A stretch of DNA of 64,000 bases. It comes from Frigoriglobus tundricola (GTDB lineage Bacteria > Planctomycetota > Planctomycetia > Gemmatales > Gemmataceae). Shown in pieces: positions 43,592 to 52,613 of the stretch; position 1 is the first letter of the stretch, and every line of letters begins with the position of its first letter. A program made the translations under genes and the position numbers. The DNA lies in the NCBI RefSeq assembly GCF_013128195.2, contig NZ_CP053452.2:4712001-4776000 (forward strand), written 5' to 3'. The notes under the pieces are model-generated. The model saw only the letters and a list, made by a program, of their open reading frames with translations. It was not told the DNA's origin and searched no databases.

Positions 43592-44623
43592 TCACTCGTC
43601 CTTCGGCGGGGTGAAGTCGGCGATGTAGAGCTGAGCGGGCATCCGGCCGTCGCGGCTACTCGTCCACATCAGCTTGTCGTAGGTCGGGCTGAACACCGGC
43701 AACACGTCCTGACCCGGCGCGTACGTGATCCGCACCTTCTTGCCCGTTTCAATGTTCATCCACCACAGGTCGTAGTTCGGCGGCGCCAGCGGGTTCGAGT
43801 GGTCCGCGCCCGTGTAGATGATGTGCTTGCTGTCCTTGAACCAGTACGGCGCCCAGAACACCCACTTGTCGTCGTTCGTGAGCGCCTTCTCGCCCGTTCC
43901 GTCGTCGTTGATGACGTACAGTTGGAGCCGGTCCTTTTCCTTGCGGTCGGCGCGGAACACGACCTTCTTGCCGTTCGGGCTGAAGAACGGGCCGCCGTTG
44001 TAGCAGTTCGGCGCGTCGGTCAGCCGCTTCGGGTTCGAGCCGTCCGCGTTCATGATGAACAGTTGCACGTTCTGGGCGTTGCCCGAGCTGAACACGATGC
44101 GCTTGCCGTCCGCCGAGTAGCTCCCCTCGGCCGTGTACACCTTCGCGTCGGGCGTCAGGCACTTCAGGTCGCTGCCGTCCAGGTTCGCCTCGTAGATCTT
44201 CATGTGCGGGTCGAAGTCCCACGAGTACCGGCGGCGGACGCCCTTCTTCTTGTCCTCCACGCGCTGCGCGATCTCGGCCTCCTGGTGCTTCTTCGTTTCG
44301 GGGTCGCCGTGGCTGCTGGCGAAGATGACCTTCTTGCCGTCCGGGCGGAAGTAACCGCAGGTGGTGCGCCCGTTTCCCGGGCTGATGCGGGTAGTTTTGC
44401 CCGTCTTCAGGTCCATGACGAAGATCTGGTAGAACGGGTTGCCGGTGTCCTTTTCTTCGGCCTGGAAGATGACCTTCGTACCGTCCGGCGAAAAATAGCC
44501 CTCGCCGGCCCGGACGAAATCGCTCGTGAGCTGTTTGATGTTCTTCAGGTGGGCGCCTTCGGCCGCCTTCCAGTCGGGGTCCGCGGCCGGGACGAGGGCG
44601 AGCGAGAGCAGAAGTGCGTTCAT
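43592..44623 (-). CDS. TolB-like PD40 beta-propeller exported protein
   Basis: 343 residues from the ATG at 44623 (AAAAGGACC upstream). Signal peptide MNALLLSLALVPAA; six PD40 blades follow, for example GEGYFSPDGTKVIFQAE, GYFRPDGKKVIFASS, GSYSADGKRIVFSSG, PFFSPNGKKVVFRAD and VFSPTYDKLMWTSSRDG, alternating with YQIFVMDLKTGKTTRISPG-type WxMD motifs. Belongs to the TolB/DPP-like propeller group; there is no hydrolase domain. Probably periplasmic or surface, involved in binding. pal/tol genes are not adjacent, so it is not TolB itself. The gene shares the hairpin at 43533 with the sigma factor gene. Confidence 0.88.
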   Translation of the reverse strand: MNALLLSLALVPAADPDWKAAEGAHLKNIKQLTSDFVRAGEGYFSPDGTKVIFQAEEKDTGNPFYQIFVMDLKTGKTTRISPGNGRTTCGYFRPDGKKVIFASSHGDPETKKHQEAEIAQRVEDKKKGVRRRYSWDFDPHMKIYEANLDGSDLKCLTPDAKVYTAEGSYSADGKRIVFSSGNAQNVQLFIMNADGSNPKRLTDAPNCYNGGPFFSPNGKKVVFRADRKEKDRLQLYVINDDGTGEKALTNDDKWVFWAPYWFKDSKHIIYTGADHSNPLAPPNYDLWWMNIETGKKVRITYAPGQDVLPVFSPTYDKLMWTSSRDGRMPAQLYIADFTPPKDE

Positions 44624-44815
44624 CGGCGGGGGTCCTTTTCGGGTGCGCGCGAACGGGTCGCGTGTCAGTGTATCATTCCCGGAAAGGGGTGCGTACCGCC
44701 CGAGGGCGCCGCGTTCGACGCGCTCGGCTTCTTCGAAACGCACCGATCCGTTTTGCGCGAGCTTTGTCCGATCGGTTATGATTGGGGCTCCCTCTCTTTG
44801 CCAACGGGGTGTCAC

Positions 44816-45370
44816 GTGCTTCGCCCGCTGTGCGTCATCGCTGCGACGAGCCTCCTGATCGGCCTTTCACCCGCGGCCGACGACCCGCCCGGCCCGAAGA
44901 TCGAAGTCCCCGACGTGAAAGGGCTGACCCGCCGGAACATTCAGACGTACTCCGAGGCCGGGCTCGGCTACTCGGTCGGGTACAACGCGCCGGGCTTCGG
45001 CGCAACGGTTTACGCTTACAACCGCGCCATCGAGACGATCCCCGCCGGCGCCGCATCGGAGGTAGTGAAGAACGAGGTGAAGCGGGCGGCCGATGAGATC
45101 GATCTCGCGAGGCAGCAAGGCGCGTACAAGTCGGTCAAGGAGCTGGGGATGGAAGAAACCGTTCGGCTCGGAAAGGCGGAGGACGCCCCCGCGGCCCTCC
45201 GGCGGCGGTACGAGATCGAGTGGAAGGACGGGACCCGACTGAGCGAAGCCTACGTGACGGGCTATAAGAACCATTTCGTGAAGATCCGCATCACACACGC
45301 CCCGGACGACAAGACCGCGCCCGAGAAGATCGCGGCCCTTCTTGAAGCGCTCGGTCCGTCGCTAAAATGA
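44816..45370 (+). CDS. secreted protein of unknown function
   Basis: 184 residues from the GTG at 44816. Signal peptide (V/M)LRPLCVIAATSLLIGLSPAAD. The mature part runs GPKIEVPDVKGLTRRNIQTYSEAGLGYSVGYNAPGFGATVYAYNR, then helices KNEVKRAADEIDLARQQ and KELGMEETVRLGK, and ends YEIEWKDGTRLSEAYVTGYKNHFVKIRITH. It has the layout of exported lipid-binding or DUF-type proteins in planctomycetes; no domain name can be given. The start was chosen from the signal peptide: the preceding in-frame region lies inside the antisense propeller gene. No operon partner. Confidence 0.75.
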   Translation: MLRPLCVIAATSLLIGLSPAADDPPGPKIEVPDVKGLTRRNIQTYSEAGLGYSVGYNAPGFGATVYAYNRAIETIPAGAASEVVKNEVKRAADEIDLARQQGAYKSVKELGMEETVRLGKAEDAPAALRRRYEIEWKDGTRLSEAYVTGYKNHFVKIRITHAPDDKTAPEKIAALLEALGPSLK

Positions 45371-45453
45371 TGCCGCGGGCGCGACCCGAAAACGAATCAC
45401 GAGGGCCGTTCCGGTCCTCGTTCGCATTTGTCGCGAGTGGTCAACCCGTAAAG

Positions 45454-45585
45454 AAAGCCCGGGCGGTGCCCCGGGCTGAGGAGTCTCGCCCCTTCGGGTG
45501 ACGATTTCGTGACCGGTTCGCCGTACGGATGTCTTTGCAGGCCGAAGGTCTGCGATTCCTCAGCCCGGGGCACCGCCCCGGGTTT
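45454..45585. repeat. inverted repeat, family D (CCCGGGGCACCGCCCCGGG)
   Basis: Arms 45454-45485 and 45554-45585 pair with few mismatches and contain GCGGTGCCCCGGGCTGAGGA. Related GCCCCGGGC(AA/GTT)GCCCGGGGC arms occur at 63481-63660, and a half copy at 48252-48271. It lies just upstream of htpG. Confidence 0.8.
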
Positions 45586-45635
45586 TCAGGGGCCGCTCCC
45601 TTGACCCGCGCTCCCGTAACGCCAGAGGTTTTGCC

Positions 45636-47540
45636 ATGCCTGCCGAAACGCTCGAATTCAAAGCCGAACTCAAGCAACTGCTCCACCTCATCACGCACTC
45701 GCTGTACTCCGACCGCGAGATCTTCCTGCGTGAGCTGATCTCCAACGCGTCCGACGCCATCAACAAGGTGCGGTTCGACGCGCTCGCCAACGCCGACAAG
45801 CTCGAGGGCAACACCGACTGGAAGATCAAGCTGGCCCCGGACGCCGCCGCCGGCACGCTCACGATCTCCGACAACGGCATCGGCATGTCGCGCGAGGAGG
45901 TCATCGCCAACCTCGGCACCGTCGCGCAGTCGGGGACCAAGGCGTTCCTCGAAGCCGCCAAGCGCGCGGGTAAGACCGGCGAGGCGCCCGGCCTCATCGG
46001 CCAGTTCGGCGTCGGGTTCTATTCCGCGTTCATGGTCGCCGACAAGGTGACCGTCGTCACGCGCGGCGCGGGGAGCCGGGCCGCCGACGCGACGAAGTGG
46101 GAGTCCGACGGCCAGGGCAGCTACACCCTCGAAGCGGCCGAGAAACCGGCCCGTGGCACGGACGTCGTCCTCCACTTGAAGGAGGACGCGAAGGACTTCC
46201 TCGACCCGTGGCGGCTCCGCCAGCTCGTGCGCAAGTTCTCCGACTTCCTCGAACACCCCGTCGTCATGGACGTGGAAAAGGAGGTCAAGGGCGAGGGGGA
46301 AGAGACCAAGAAGGAGGTGACCGAGGAGACGCTCAACTCCCGTAAGGCGATCTGGCTCCGCAACAAGAGCGAAGTGAAGCCCGAAGAGTACGAGGAGTTC
46401 TACAAGTCGCTCGCGCACGACACCGAGGCCCCCGCGGACGTGATCCACTACGCCGCGGAGGGGAAGACCGAGTTCCGCGTGCTCGCCTTCGTGCCCGCGC
46501 ACAAGCCGTTCGGCTTCGACTACGAGGAGCCGGTCGCGGGGCTGCGCCTGTACGTGCAGCGCGTCCTCATCATGGACCGGTGCGAACAGGTGCTCCCCAC
46601 GTACCTCCGGTTCGTGAAAGGCGTCGTCGATTCCGCCGACCTGCCGCTGAACGTGTCGCGCGAGATCCTCCAGCAGAACCCGCTGCTCGACGCGATCCAG
46701 AAGAGCGTGGTGAAGAACGTGCTGGAGGCGCTCGCGGGCATGAAGAACGTAGAGTACGACAAGTACCTCAAGTTCTACGCCGGCTTCGGCACCGTGCTAA
46801 AAGAGGGGCTCGGCCGCGACTACGCGAACCGCGAGAAGATCGCGGACCTGCTCCTGTTCGAGAGCGCCTGCACCGAGCCGGGCAAGTTCACCACGTTCGC
46901 CGAGTACGTGGAGAAGATGCCGACCGATCAGACCGAAATCGCGTACCTGATCGGTGAGTCCGCCGAGCAGCTCCGGCACTCGCCGTACCTCGAGGCGTTC
47001 CGCGCGAAGGGCCGGGACGTGCTCCTCCTCACCGACCCGATCGACGAGTTCTCGATCCCGCAGCTGGGCGAGTACAAGGGGAAGAAGCTCGTTGCGGCGG
47101 ACCGGGGCGAGGCGGCGGGCGCCGGTGAGGTGCCCGCGGGCGACAAGGAGAAGTTCGCGGCGCTCGTCGCGGCGCTCAAGACGAAGTTGCCGGAAGTGTC
47201 CGACGTCCGGCTGACGAACCGGCTCACCGAGAGCGCCGCGTGTCTCGTGGCCGGCGCCTCGGGCCTGTCCGCACACATGGAGCGCCTCATGGAGCGGATG
47301 GGCCGCGACGCCACCGCCTCGAAGCGCGTCCTCGAACTGAACCCCAACAACGCCACGGTAGAAGCGGTACGCTTGTTGCATGAGAAGAACGCATCGGACC
47401 CGCGCCTCGATCTCTACGCCCGGCTCCTGTACGAGCAGGCGGTGATCGCGGAAGGGTCCAAGGTGAGCGACCCGGTCGCGTTCGCCAAGCGGGTGAACGA
47501 CCTGATCGCCCGAGACGCACATGCGCCAGGGTCTGCCTGA
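45636..47540 (+). CDS. htpG: molecular chaperone HtpG (Hsp90)
   Basis: 634 residues, the family length. N-terminal GHKL ATPase: SLYSDREIFLRELISNASDAINK, ISDNGIGMSREEVIANLGTVAQSGT, IGQFGVGFYSAFMVAD. Middle domain with RKAIWLRNKSEVKPEEYEEFYKS and RLYVQRVLIMDRC, KGVVDSADLPLNVSREILQQN. C-terminal dimerisation domain ends LIARDAHAPGSA with no MEEVD, as in bacteria. It is an ATP-dependent cytosolic chaperone working with DnaK for heat or oxidative stress. No CIRCE or sigma-32 promoter is evident; an inverted repeat (45454-45585) precedes the gene. Confidence 0.97.
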   Translation: MPAETLEFKAELKQLLHLITHSLYSDREIFLRELISNASDAINKVRFDALANADKLEGNTDWKIKLAPDAAAGTLTISDNGIGMSREEVIANLGTVAQSGTKAFLEAAKRAGKTGEAPGLIGQFGVGFYSAFMVADKVTVVTRGAGSRAADATKWESDGQGSYTLEAAEKPARGTDVVLHLKEDAKDFLDPWRLRQLVRKFSDFLEHPVVMDVEKEVKGEGEETKKEVTEETLNSRKAIWLRNKSEVKPEEYEEFYKSLAHDTEAPADVIHYAAEGKTEFRVLAFVPAHKPFGFDYEEPVAGLRLYVQRVLIMDRCEQVLPTYLRFVKGVVDSADLPLNVSREILQQNPLLDAIQKSVVKNVLEALAGMKNVEYDKYLKFYAGFGTVLKEGLGRDYANREKIADLLLFESACTEPGKFTTFAEYVEKMPTDQTEIAYLIGESAEQLRHSPYLEAFRAKGRDVLLLTDPIDEFSIPQLGEYKGKKLVAADRGEAAGAGEVPAGDKEKFAALVAALKTKLPEVSDVRLTNRLTESAACLVAGASGLSAHMERLMERMGRDATASKRVLELNPNNATVEAVRLLHEKNASDPRLDLYARLLYEQAVIAEGSKVSDPVAFAKRVNDLIARDAHAPGSA

Positions 47541-47864
47541 GCGGGCGCCGTCAGATATCCGGTGCGATTCCATAGTCCGCTACATGATCGGAATTCGCGC
47601 CGGGTATAATTCGTTACGGCGAGACGAATCGGCGGGCCGCCGCCGATTCTTGGATTGGACAGGAAGTTGGCCGTCCCGCACTGAGGGACCTACCCGGAAC
47701 GGATTCGCACATCCGGGCGATTCGCGCCAGATTGAAAGAGTTTCCACTTACGCGGTAGCTGGCGCGCCAATGTGCGCATTTCGTTGCGTGTTTTTTGACT
47801 TTTCGCAAACTTCCTGTTCTAGGGTTCGGCTACATCGGAGATTCACAGCATTGAGGGATCGGTC
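47541..47864. other. intergenic region without a gene
   Basis: No coding frame is supported. The last 80 bp are AT-richer and carry a candidate promoter for the small gene at 47865. Confidence 0.5.
47795..47823 (+). promoter_or_regulatory. candidate promoter of the 47865 gene
   Basis: TTGACT (47795-47800), 17-bp spacer, TCTAGG (47818-47823), 41 bp before the ATG. The -35 is strong; the -10 fits poorly. Confidence 0.3.
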
Positions 47865-48182
47865 ATGATGATTTTCACCCTCTTAACGGCCGCCGCGGTT
47901 GCCGCTGTCACCCTGACCGCACTCTATGTTCTGGTCGCGAAATCAGAACCGGTGCAAGCGCTGGCGGGCGAAACGACCATCTCCAGCTCCGCCGACCCCG
48001 CAGCCGAAACGCTGACTTCCGGACGCGACCTCGCCCCGGTAACCCGCACCGAATGGCAACTGACCACGGTCTCCGCCCTGAGCGACGCGGAAGAACTGCT
48101 GGACGTACTGGAGAACCAAGGGGTGAACGAACGGGAACTGGTGGTGCTGGGCAACTCGTGTTTCGCCGTCCGCTGGCGGTAA
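47865..48182 (+). CDS. small membrane-anchored protein
   Basis: 105 residues beginning with one long helix (MMIFTLLTAAAVAAVTLTALYVLV), then a Ser/Thr/Ala linker (ETTISSSADPAAETLTSGR). The folded tail EWQLTTVSALSDAEELLDVLENQGVNERELVVLGNSCFAVRWR resembles a short ferredoxin-like or ACT-like alpha-beta unit found in planctomycete proteins, with helix SDAEELLDVLENQG and strand ELVVLGNSCFAVRW. Predicted N-in single-pass inner-membrane protein facing the periplasm. No function known. A 22-bp terminator follows. Confidence 0.72.
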   Translation: MMIFTLLTAAAVAAVTLTALYVLVAKSEPVQALAGETTISSSADPAAETLTSGRDLAPVTRTEWQLTTVSALSDAEELLDVLENQGVNERELVVLGNSCFAVRWR

Positions 48183-48198
48183 GCTGACGGTGCCGATC

Positions 48199-48246
48199 CG
48201 AAACGCCGCCGCCCGCGAACCAAAGTTCGCGGGCGGCGGCGTTTCG
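48199..48246 (+). terminator. 22-bp perfect hairpin terminator
   Basis: Stem 48199-48220 and 48225-48246 (CGAAACGCCGCC..GCGAAC) with loop CAAA. It starts 17 bp after the preceding stop. Confidence 0.85.
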
Positions 48247-48566
48247 AGCGAGCCCCGGGCGTTGCCGGGGGCCTCTATCCGCGCATCGCGTAAAATCGTT
48301 CGAACTCGTCTTGGCAGGGTGGCCGAGGTGGTGCTAAAGAAAAACCCCACCATAACTCGGCTTGCGCCGCGATATGGTGGGGCCGGAACAGAGAAGAGGC
48401 AGAACTTCTACGTATACTGAGCGGATGCAACGACGTTGTCAACACCAACCGGCGGGAATTTTCCCCGCCGCTCCCGAAGCCCGTTCGGGCGCTTGATTAG
48501 ACACCCGGCTACGAATACGCTGGGGGTGAAGCGAGTCGTTCGGCCCGTCACCCAAGGTTCCCGCAC
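48247..48566. other. intergenic region with hairpins, no gene
   Basis: Contains GCCCCGGGCGTTGCCGGGGG (family D half copy, 48252-48271) and a stem CCCCACCATA (48345-48354)/TATGGTGGGG (48373-48382). No coding frame is credible; promoter of the STAS gene must lie in the last 100 bp. Confidence 0.5.
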
Positions 48567-48950
48567 ATGTCATCCGACGCGGACCTGACTAACGAGTTCT
48601 TTCAGGTCAAGCGACACGGCGATGTGGCCGTCATCGTGCCGTCCCCGCAGGTCGAAGACCTCCCCGAAACGCTGCTCCAACCGGCCGCGGAACTCGTCCT
48701 CGCGCCGCTGAAAGAGGACCCGCCGAACCAGATCATTGTGGACCTGTCGGCCGTGTCGTACTTCGGCTCGGCGTTCATCACCTTCCTGTTGCGCTGCCAC
48801 CACCTGCTGAACTCCCGCGGCAGCGAGCTGGTTCTCGCCGGCGTGAACCCGAACATCCGCGAACTCTTGCGGATCACCAATCTGGAAATGTACTGGGCGC
48901 TCTACGACACCGCCGCCGAAGCCATCTCCGCGCTCGGCAGCGCGGACTGA
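48567..48950 (+). CDS. STAS-domain anti-sigma factor antagonist-like protein
   Basis: 127 residues. The STAS fold is visible as FFQVKRHGDVAVIVPS, NQIIVDLSAVSYFGSAFITFLLRCHHLL, GSELVLAGVNPNIRELLRITNLEMYWALY and the last helix AAEAISAL. The phospho-acceptor loop of classical SpoIIAA is D(S/T)SG; here it reads YFGSAFI, keeping a Ser at the usual position. Relatives are dephosphorylated by PP2C enzymes and released from anti-sigma kinases. A frameshifted PP2C gene is far away (1284). No anti-sigma gene is near. The TPR gene follows 123 bp later. Confidence 0.85.
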   Translation: MSSDADLTNEFFQVKRHGDVAVIVPSPQVEDLPETLLQPAAELVLAPLKEDPPNQIIVDLSAVSYFGSAFITFLLRCHHLLNSRGSELVLAGVNPNIRELLRITNLEMYWALYDTAAEAISALGSAD

Positions 48951-49073
48951 CCGCCGGCTCGTGCCATTTCTGCGCCCGGCGCCCGTCCGCACCCCGCGGT
49001 TGCCCTTGACGCGCGCCCGCCGGGGCGGTTCTACTCCCCCGGGATTTTCGCGCCCCATTCGGGACCCGCACAC

Positions 49074-51428
49074 ATGGCCACAGACCCGGTCGCCCCATCC
49101 CCCGCCGCGCGCCCGGACCCGATCCGGAACCTCTGGCAGGTGCCCGCGCTGCTGCTCGGCCTGGGCGCGTTCGTCTCCGTGTGGCAGGGCTGGGTGCTCG
49201 CGGGCACCCCGGGCGACGCGTTCCTCGGCGACATGGCCGCGCTGAAAGAGGAGTACGAAAAAACGCAGCCCAGCCCCAAGGACCTGAAGAACAAGCTCAA
49301 CAAGGTGGCGGAGGGCGTCGAAACGTCCGAACAGGCGCCGCTGGGCCGCTTCTACCTCGGGAGCGGGTACGTCCGGCTGGCCGAGATCACCCCCAATCTG
49401 GACGAGGCCCACGGGTACTGGACGCTGGCCCGGCAGCACTTCGGCCTGGTGTCCGAGAAGCAACTGTCCGATCCGGCCGACGGCCCGCGGTTCCTCTTCC
49501 GCACCGCGAAGGTGCAGGCCGCGGTCGGGCTGCCGGCCGACGTGAGCCTCGCCGAGATCATCCGGCTGGTCCGTGTGCTGTCCGCCCCGCCGCCCGGCGA
49601 GGACGCGGGCGAGACGCACCGCCTCATCGCGGACCTGGCGCTGCGGGCGACCCCGCCGGACCTCAAGGTGGCCAAACTCGAACTCACCGCGTACCTGACG
49701 ACCGGGATCGCCACCCCCGCGGCGTCGCTGAACCGCGGCCAGTTGCGGCTCGCGGATCTGTGCCTGCGAACGGGCGAGAGCGAACAGGCGCGCAAGTGGC
49801 TGAAGCCGCTGGTGAACGATACGACGGCTCCGCCCGATGTCGCCATTCCCGCCCGGGCGCTGCTCGCGCAGGTGCTCATGGCCGACGGCAACTTCCGGTT
49901 CGCGGCCCGCGCGTGGAAGGAGCTGCGCGACATGTCCGGGGTGCCAACGAGCCTCCGGCTGACGGCCGCGTACCAGCTCGGCGTGTGCAATTTGAAATCG
50001 GCGGATTTCGACGCGGCCGCCCGGCTGTTCGAGGAGGCCGCGCGGGGCGAAGGGCCGGAGACCGCCGCCGCCCGGATCCAACTGGCCGACGTCCGCCTGC
50101 GCGACCCGGCCCCGGCGCGGCGCCAGACCGCCGTCGCGCTTCTGGCGGATGCCGTCAAGGGGGTCCGCGGTTCCGCGGAGTACGACCCGTCGCTCGTCCC
50201 GCTGGCCGACGCCCAGGCCGTCTTCGAGCGGACCGTGAGTGCGCTCCTGAGCGACGGCGCGTTCGAGCCGGCCCTCGAAACCGACAGGGCCTACGCGGCG
50301 ATTTGCTCGCCCGGCCGCGACCGCGAGAAGCGGGCCGAGATCCTCGGCGCGTGGGCCGCGGCCCTTCAGAAGGAGAAGGGCGGGGACCCGAAACCGAAAT
50401 TCAAGGCCGCCGCGGCCGAGTACGTCGCGCTGGCCGCGCTCCAGCCGAAGACCGAGGCCAAAATGGACCTGCTCCGCCGGGCCGCCTCGTTCTACCGGCA
50501 GGGGGGCGACCCCGGAACGGCCGCGACCCAGATCGAAGAGGCGCTGAAGCTCCCCGACATCCCGGAGTCGGTGCTCGTGCCGGTGTGGGTCGAACTCGCC
50601 GACGCGCTCCTGGCCGCCAACCGGTCGGACGAGGTGTGGGGCGTCTTCCGGAAGATCACGACCCGCGACACCCCCCTGTCCACCTCGGTGCGCTACCGCC
50701 TGGCGCGGCAGTTCGTGGACAGCCGCCACCCCGGCCTCGTGCCCACGGGGCGCGCGCTGTTCGAGCAGATCGCCAACCAGGAGAACGTTTCGGCCGCGGA
50801 GCGCGAGTTCCACGAGCGGGCGCTGACCGAACTGGCCCACGCCCAGATCCGGGAGGGAAACTTTACTGAAGCCGAGGTCGGGTTGCGGAAGCAACTGCGC
50901 ATTTACCCGTACCCCCGGGCGCCCGAATCGGGCTCGGCGAATTTGCTCCTGGGCGTGTGCCTGTTGCAGCGGGCGAAGGACGCGCCGCCCGCCGACGCGA
51001 AGAAGATGCGGGACGAGGCGCTGGCCATCTTCACGCAAATCATGACCGATTGCGACAAGGCCGCCGAGAAGCGCGGCCGCCCGGCGACCGAGCGCGAGAA
51101 GCAACTGGCCGACCGCGAGGCGTGGCTGCGGCTCCAGGCGGCGCTCCGCGTGCTCCAGGCGTACCAGCAGATGAGGATGCCCATCGAACTGCTGACCGAG
51201 GCGGCGCGGATGCGGGAGCGGTACCAGAACTCGGTGGAAGAGCTGATCATCTGGAGCCTGATGTACCACGCGTTCAAGCAGCTCGGTAACACCGCCGAAG
51301 CGCTGAACACCCGCGACCGGATGCGGGAGGTGTTCGACAAGCTCCCGCCCTCGGCGTTCCCGCAAAAAACGGGCGAGTACAGCCGCGACTTCTGGCTGAA
51401 AGAATGGTTCTCGCCGGACCCGAAGTAG
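49074..51428 (+). CDS. TPR-rich protein with N-terminal membrane helix
   Basis: 784 residues. A single hydrophobic segment near the start (LWQVPALLLGLGAFVSVWQGWVLA, about 21-44) anchors the protein. The remainder is helical repeats: AEGVETSEQAPLGRFYLGSGYVRLAEI, RLADLCLRTGESEQARKWLKPLV, LRLTAAYQLGVCNLKSADFDAAARLFEEAARG, LRRAASFYRQGGDPGTAATQIEEAL, ELAHAQIREGNFTEAEVGLRKQL, and a helical end (LADREAWLRLQAALRVLQAYQQM). About 10-12 TPR-like units. It is probably a periplasm- or cytosol-facing scaffold. Function unknown. The convergent gene at 51462 ends 33 bp away without a clear terminator. Confidence 0.83.
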   Translation: MATDPVAPSPAARPDPIRNLWQVPALLLGLGAFVSVWQGWVLAGTPGDAFLGDMAALKEEYEKTQPSPKDLKNKLNKVAEGVETSEQAPLGRFYLGSGYVRLAEITPNLDEAHGYWTLARQHFGLVSEKQLSDPADGPRFLFRTAKVQAAVGLPADVSLAEIIRLVRVLSAPPPGEDAGETHRLIADLALRATPPDLKVAKLELTAYLTTGIATPAASLNRGQLRLADLCLRTGESEQARKWLKPLVNDTTAPPDVAIPARALLAQVLMADGNFRFAARAWKELRDMSGVPTSLRLTAAYQLGVCNLKSADFDAAARLFEEAARGEGPETAAARIQLADVRLRDPAPARRQTAVALLADAVKGVRGSAEYDPSLVPLADAQAVFERTVSALLSDGAFEPALETDRAYAAICSPGRDREKRAEILGAWAAALQKEKGGDPKPKFKAAAAEYVALAALQPKTEAKMDLLRRAASFYRQGGDPGTAATQIEEALKLPDIPESVLVPVWVELADALLAANRSDEVWGVFRKITTRDTPLSTSVRYRLARQFVDSRHPGLVPTGRALFEQIANQENVSAAEREFHERALTELAHAQIREGNFTEAEVGLRKQLRIYPYPRAPESGSANLLLGVCLLQRAKDAPPADAKKMRDEALAIFTQIMTDCDKAAEKRGRPATEREKQLADREAWLRLQAALRVLQAYQQMRMPIELLTEAARMRERYQNSVEELIIWSLMYHAFKQLGNTAEALNTRDRMREVFDKLPPSAFPQKTGEYSRDFWLKEWFSPDPK

Positions 51429-51461
51429 TGCGCCCGGGGCGGCCCGCCCCGAGCGGCCCGC

Positions 51462-52370
51462 TCACCCGACGAACTGTTCCAAGAACTTGCGGCTCTGGCG
51501 GAGCGCCCGCTGGCGGGCGGCGATCGAGCCCTCGTAGGCCCGGTCCTCCACCTCGATGCACACCGGGCCGGAGTACCCGGTGTCGGTCAGCGCGGCGAAG
51601 AACTCGCCCCACTTCACGTCGCCCAGGCCCGGCAGCTTCGGCGTGTGCCAGCCCAGGCCGAGGGCGCCGACCGCGTAGAGCCGGTCCGGGTCGATGCGCT
51701 CGTCCTTCGCGTGGACGTGGACGATCTTCGGGCCGAACTCGCGCACCGCGCGGCCGCAGTCGATGAACTGCCACACGAGGTGCGACGGGTCGAAGTTCAG
51801 GCCGAGCGGCGCGTCCGGGAACATCTCGAAGAGCCGGCGCCACACCGCCGGGCTGACGGCCACGTTCTTCCCGCCCGGCCACTCGTCGGTGCTGAACAGC
51901 ATCGGGCAGTGCTCGATGCCGATCCGCACCCCGGCGGCCCGGGCGGCGGCCAGGACCGGCTCCCACACGTCCCGGACCTGGAGGAGGGTCGCCTCCACCG
52001 TGGCGGCCGGGTCGCGGCCGATGAACGTGTTCACCACGCCGACGCCCAACTTTGCCGCCGCGGCGATCACCTTCAGCAGGTGGTCGCCCACCAGCTTGCG
52101 GTGCGCCGGGTCCGGGTCGAGCGGGTTCGGGTAATAGCCCAGCCCCGAGATGCCGACGCGGTGGATGCGGAGCAGGTCGCGCACCTTCTCCGCGTCGTCG
52201 TCGGTGAACTGGGTCACGTCGAGGTGGGTGACGCCCGCGTACCGCCGGTCGGCCCGGCCCGGCGGCCAGCACATCAGCTCGACGCAGGCGAAGCCCTCGT
52301 CCGCCGCGAACGCCAGGACGCTTTCGAGCGGCTGGTCGCCGAAAATCGCCGACACGAACCCGAGTTGCAT
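51462..52370 (-). CDS. sugar phosphate isomerase/epimerase (xylose isomerase-like TIM barrel)
   Basis: 302 residues starting MQLGFVSAIFGDQPLESVLAFAADEGFACVELMCW, the usual start of the AP-endonuclease-2/xylose isomerase-like barrel. Metal-binding residues are in GIEHCPM (Glu), GLNFDPSHLVWQ (Asp, His), VHVHAKD (His, His) and VCIEVEDRAYEG (Glu). This gives a complete metal site for sugar or hydroxypyruvate isomerase/epimerase-type reactions. The exact substrate cannot be told; inositol or tagatose pathways are possible. Cytosolic. No sugar-utilisation genes are adjacent. Its ATG at 52370 is the only good start. Confidence 0.9.
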   Translation of the reverse strand: MQLGFVSAIFGDQPLESVLAFAADEGFACVELMCWPPGRADRRYAGVTHLDVTQFTDDDAEKVRDLLRIHRVGISGLGYYPNPLDPDPAHRKLVGDHLLKVIAAAAKLGVGVVNTFIGRDPAATVEATLLQVRDVWEPVLAAARAAGVRIGIEHCPMLFSTDEWPGGKNVAVSPAVWRRLFEMFPDAPLGLNFDPSHLVWQFIDCGRAVREFGPKIVHVHAKDERIDPDRLYAVGALGLGWHTPKLPGLGDVKWGEFFAALTDTGYSGPVCIEVEDRAYEGSIAARQRALRQSRKFLEQFVG

Positions 52371-52613
52371 GATGGTACTTGGTGTTGGAAGTTGGGTACT
52401 CGGTATTTGATGTCACGCGCCCGGGAATTGGCAAGGGCGGTCCGCCGCACGGCGCCTTTGCAAGGCACCAGACACCGAACGCCCGGATCGTTTCTCATCC
52501 CTTTCTCCTTGAGGGATGACTGGACTCGCTCGATCGCAGAGCCGATACTGGAGGAAGATCCGGCCCCCGCCGCAGCATACCACTGCGCCAGGCGAATGAA
52601 AGAGGGTGCTCTG

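Noticed and set aside
48310-48345. Sequence GGCAGGGTGGCCGAGG..GGTGCTAAAG resembling the 5' half of a tRNA-Leu or tRNA-Ser
   Set aside because: No anticodon arm, T-arm (GGTTCRA) or matching acceptor 3' strand follows; at most a tRNA fragment, not a gene.
48570-51365. Very long open frame on the minus strand, 931 codons
   Set aside because: Antisense shadow of the STAS gene and the TPR gene (48567-51428); low-complexity Arg/Gly/Pro composition and no recognised domain.
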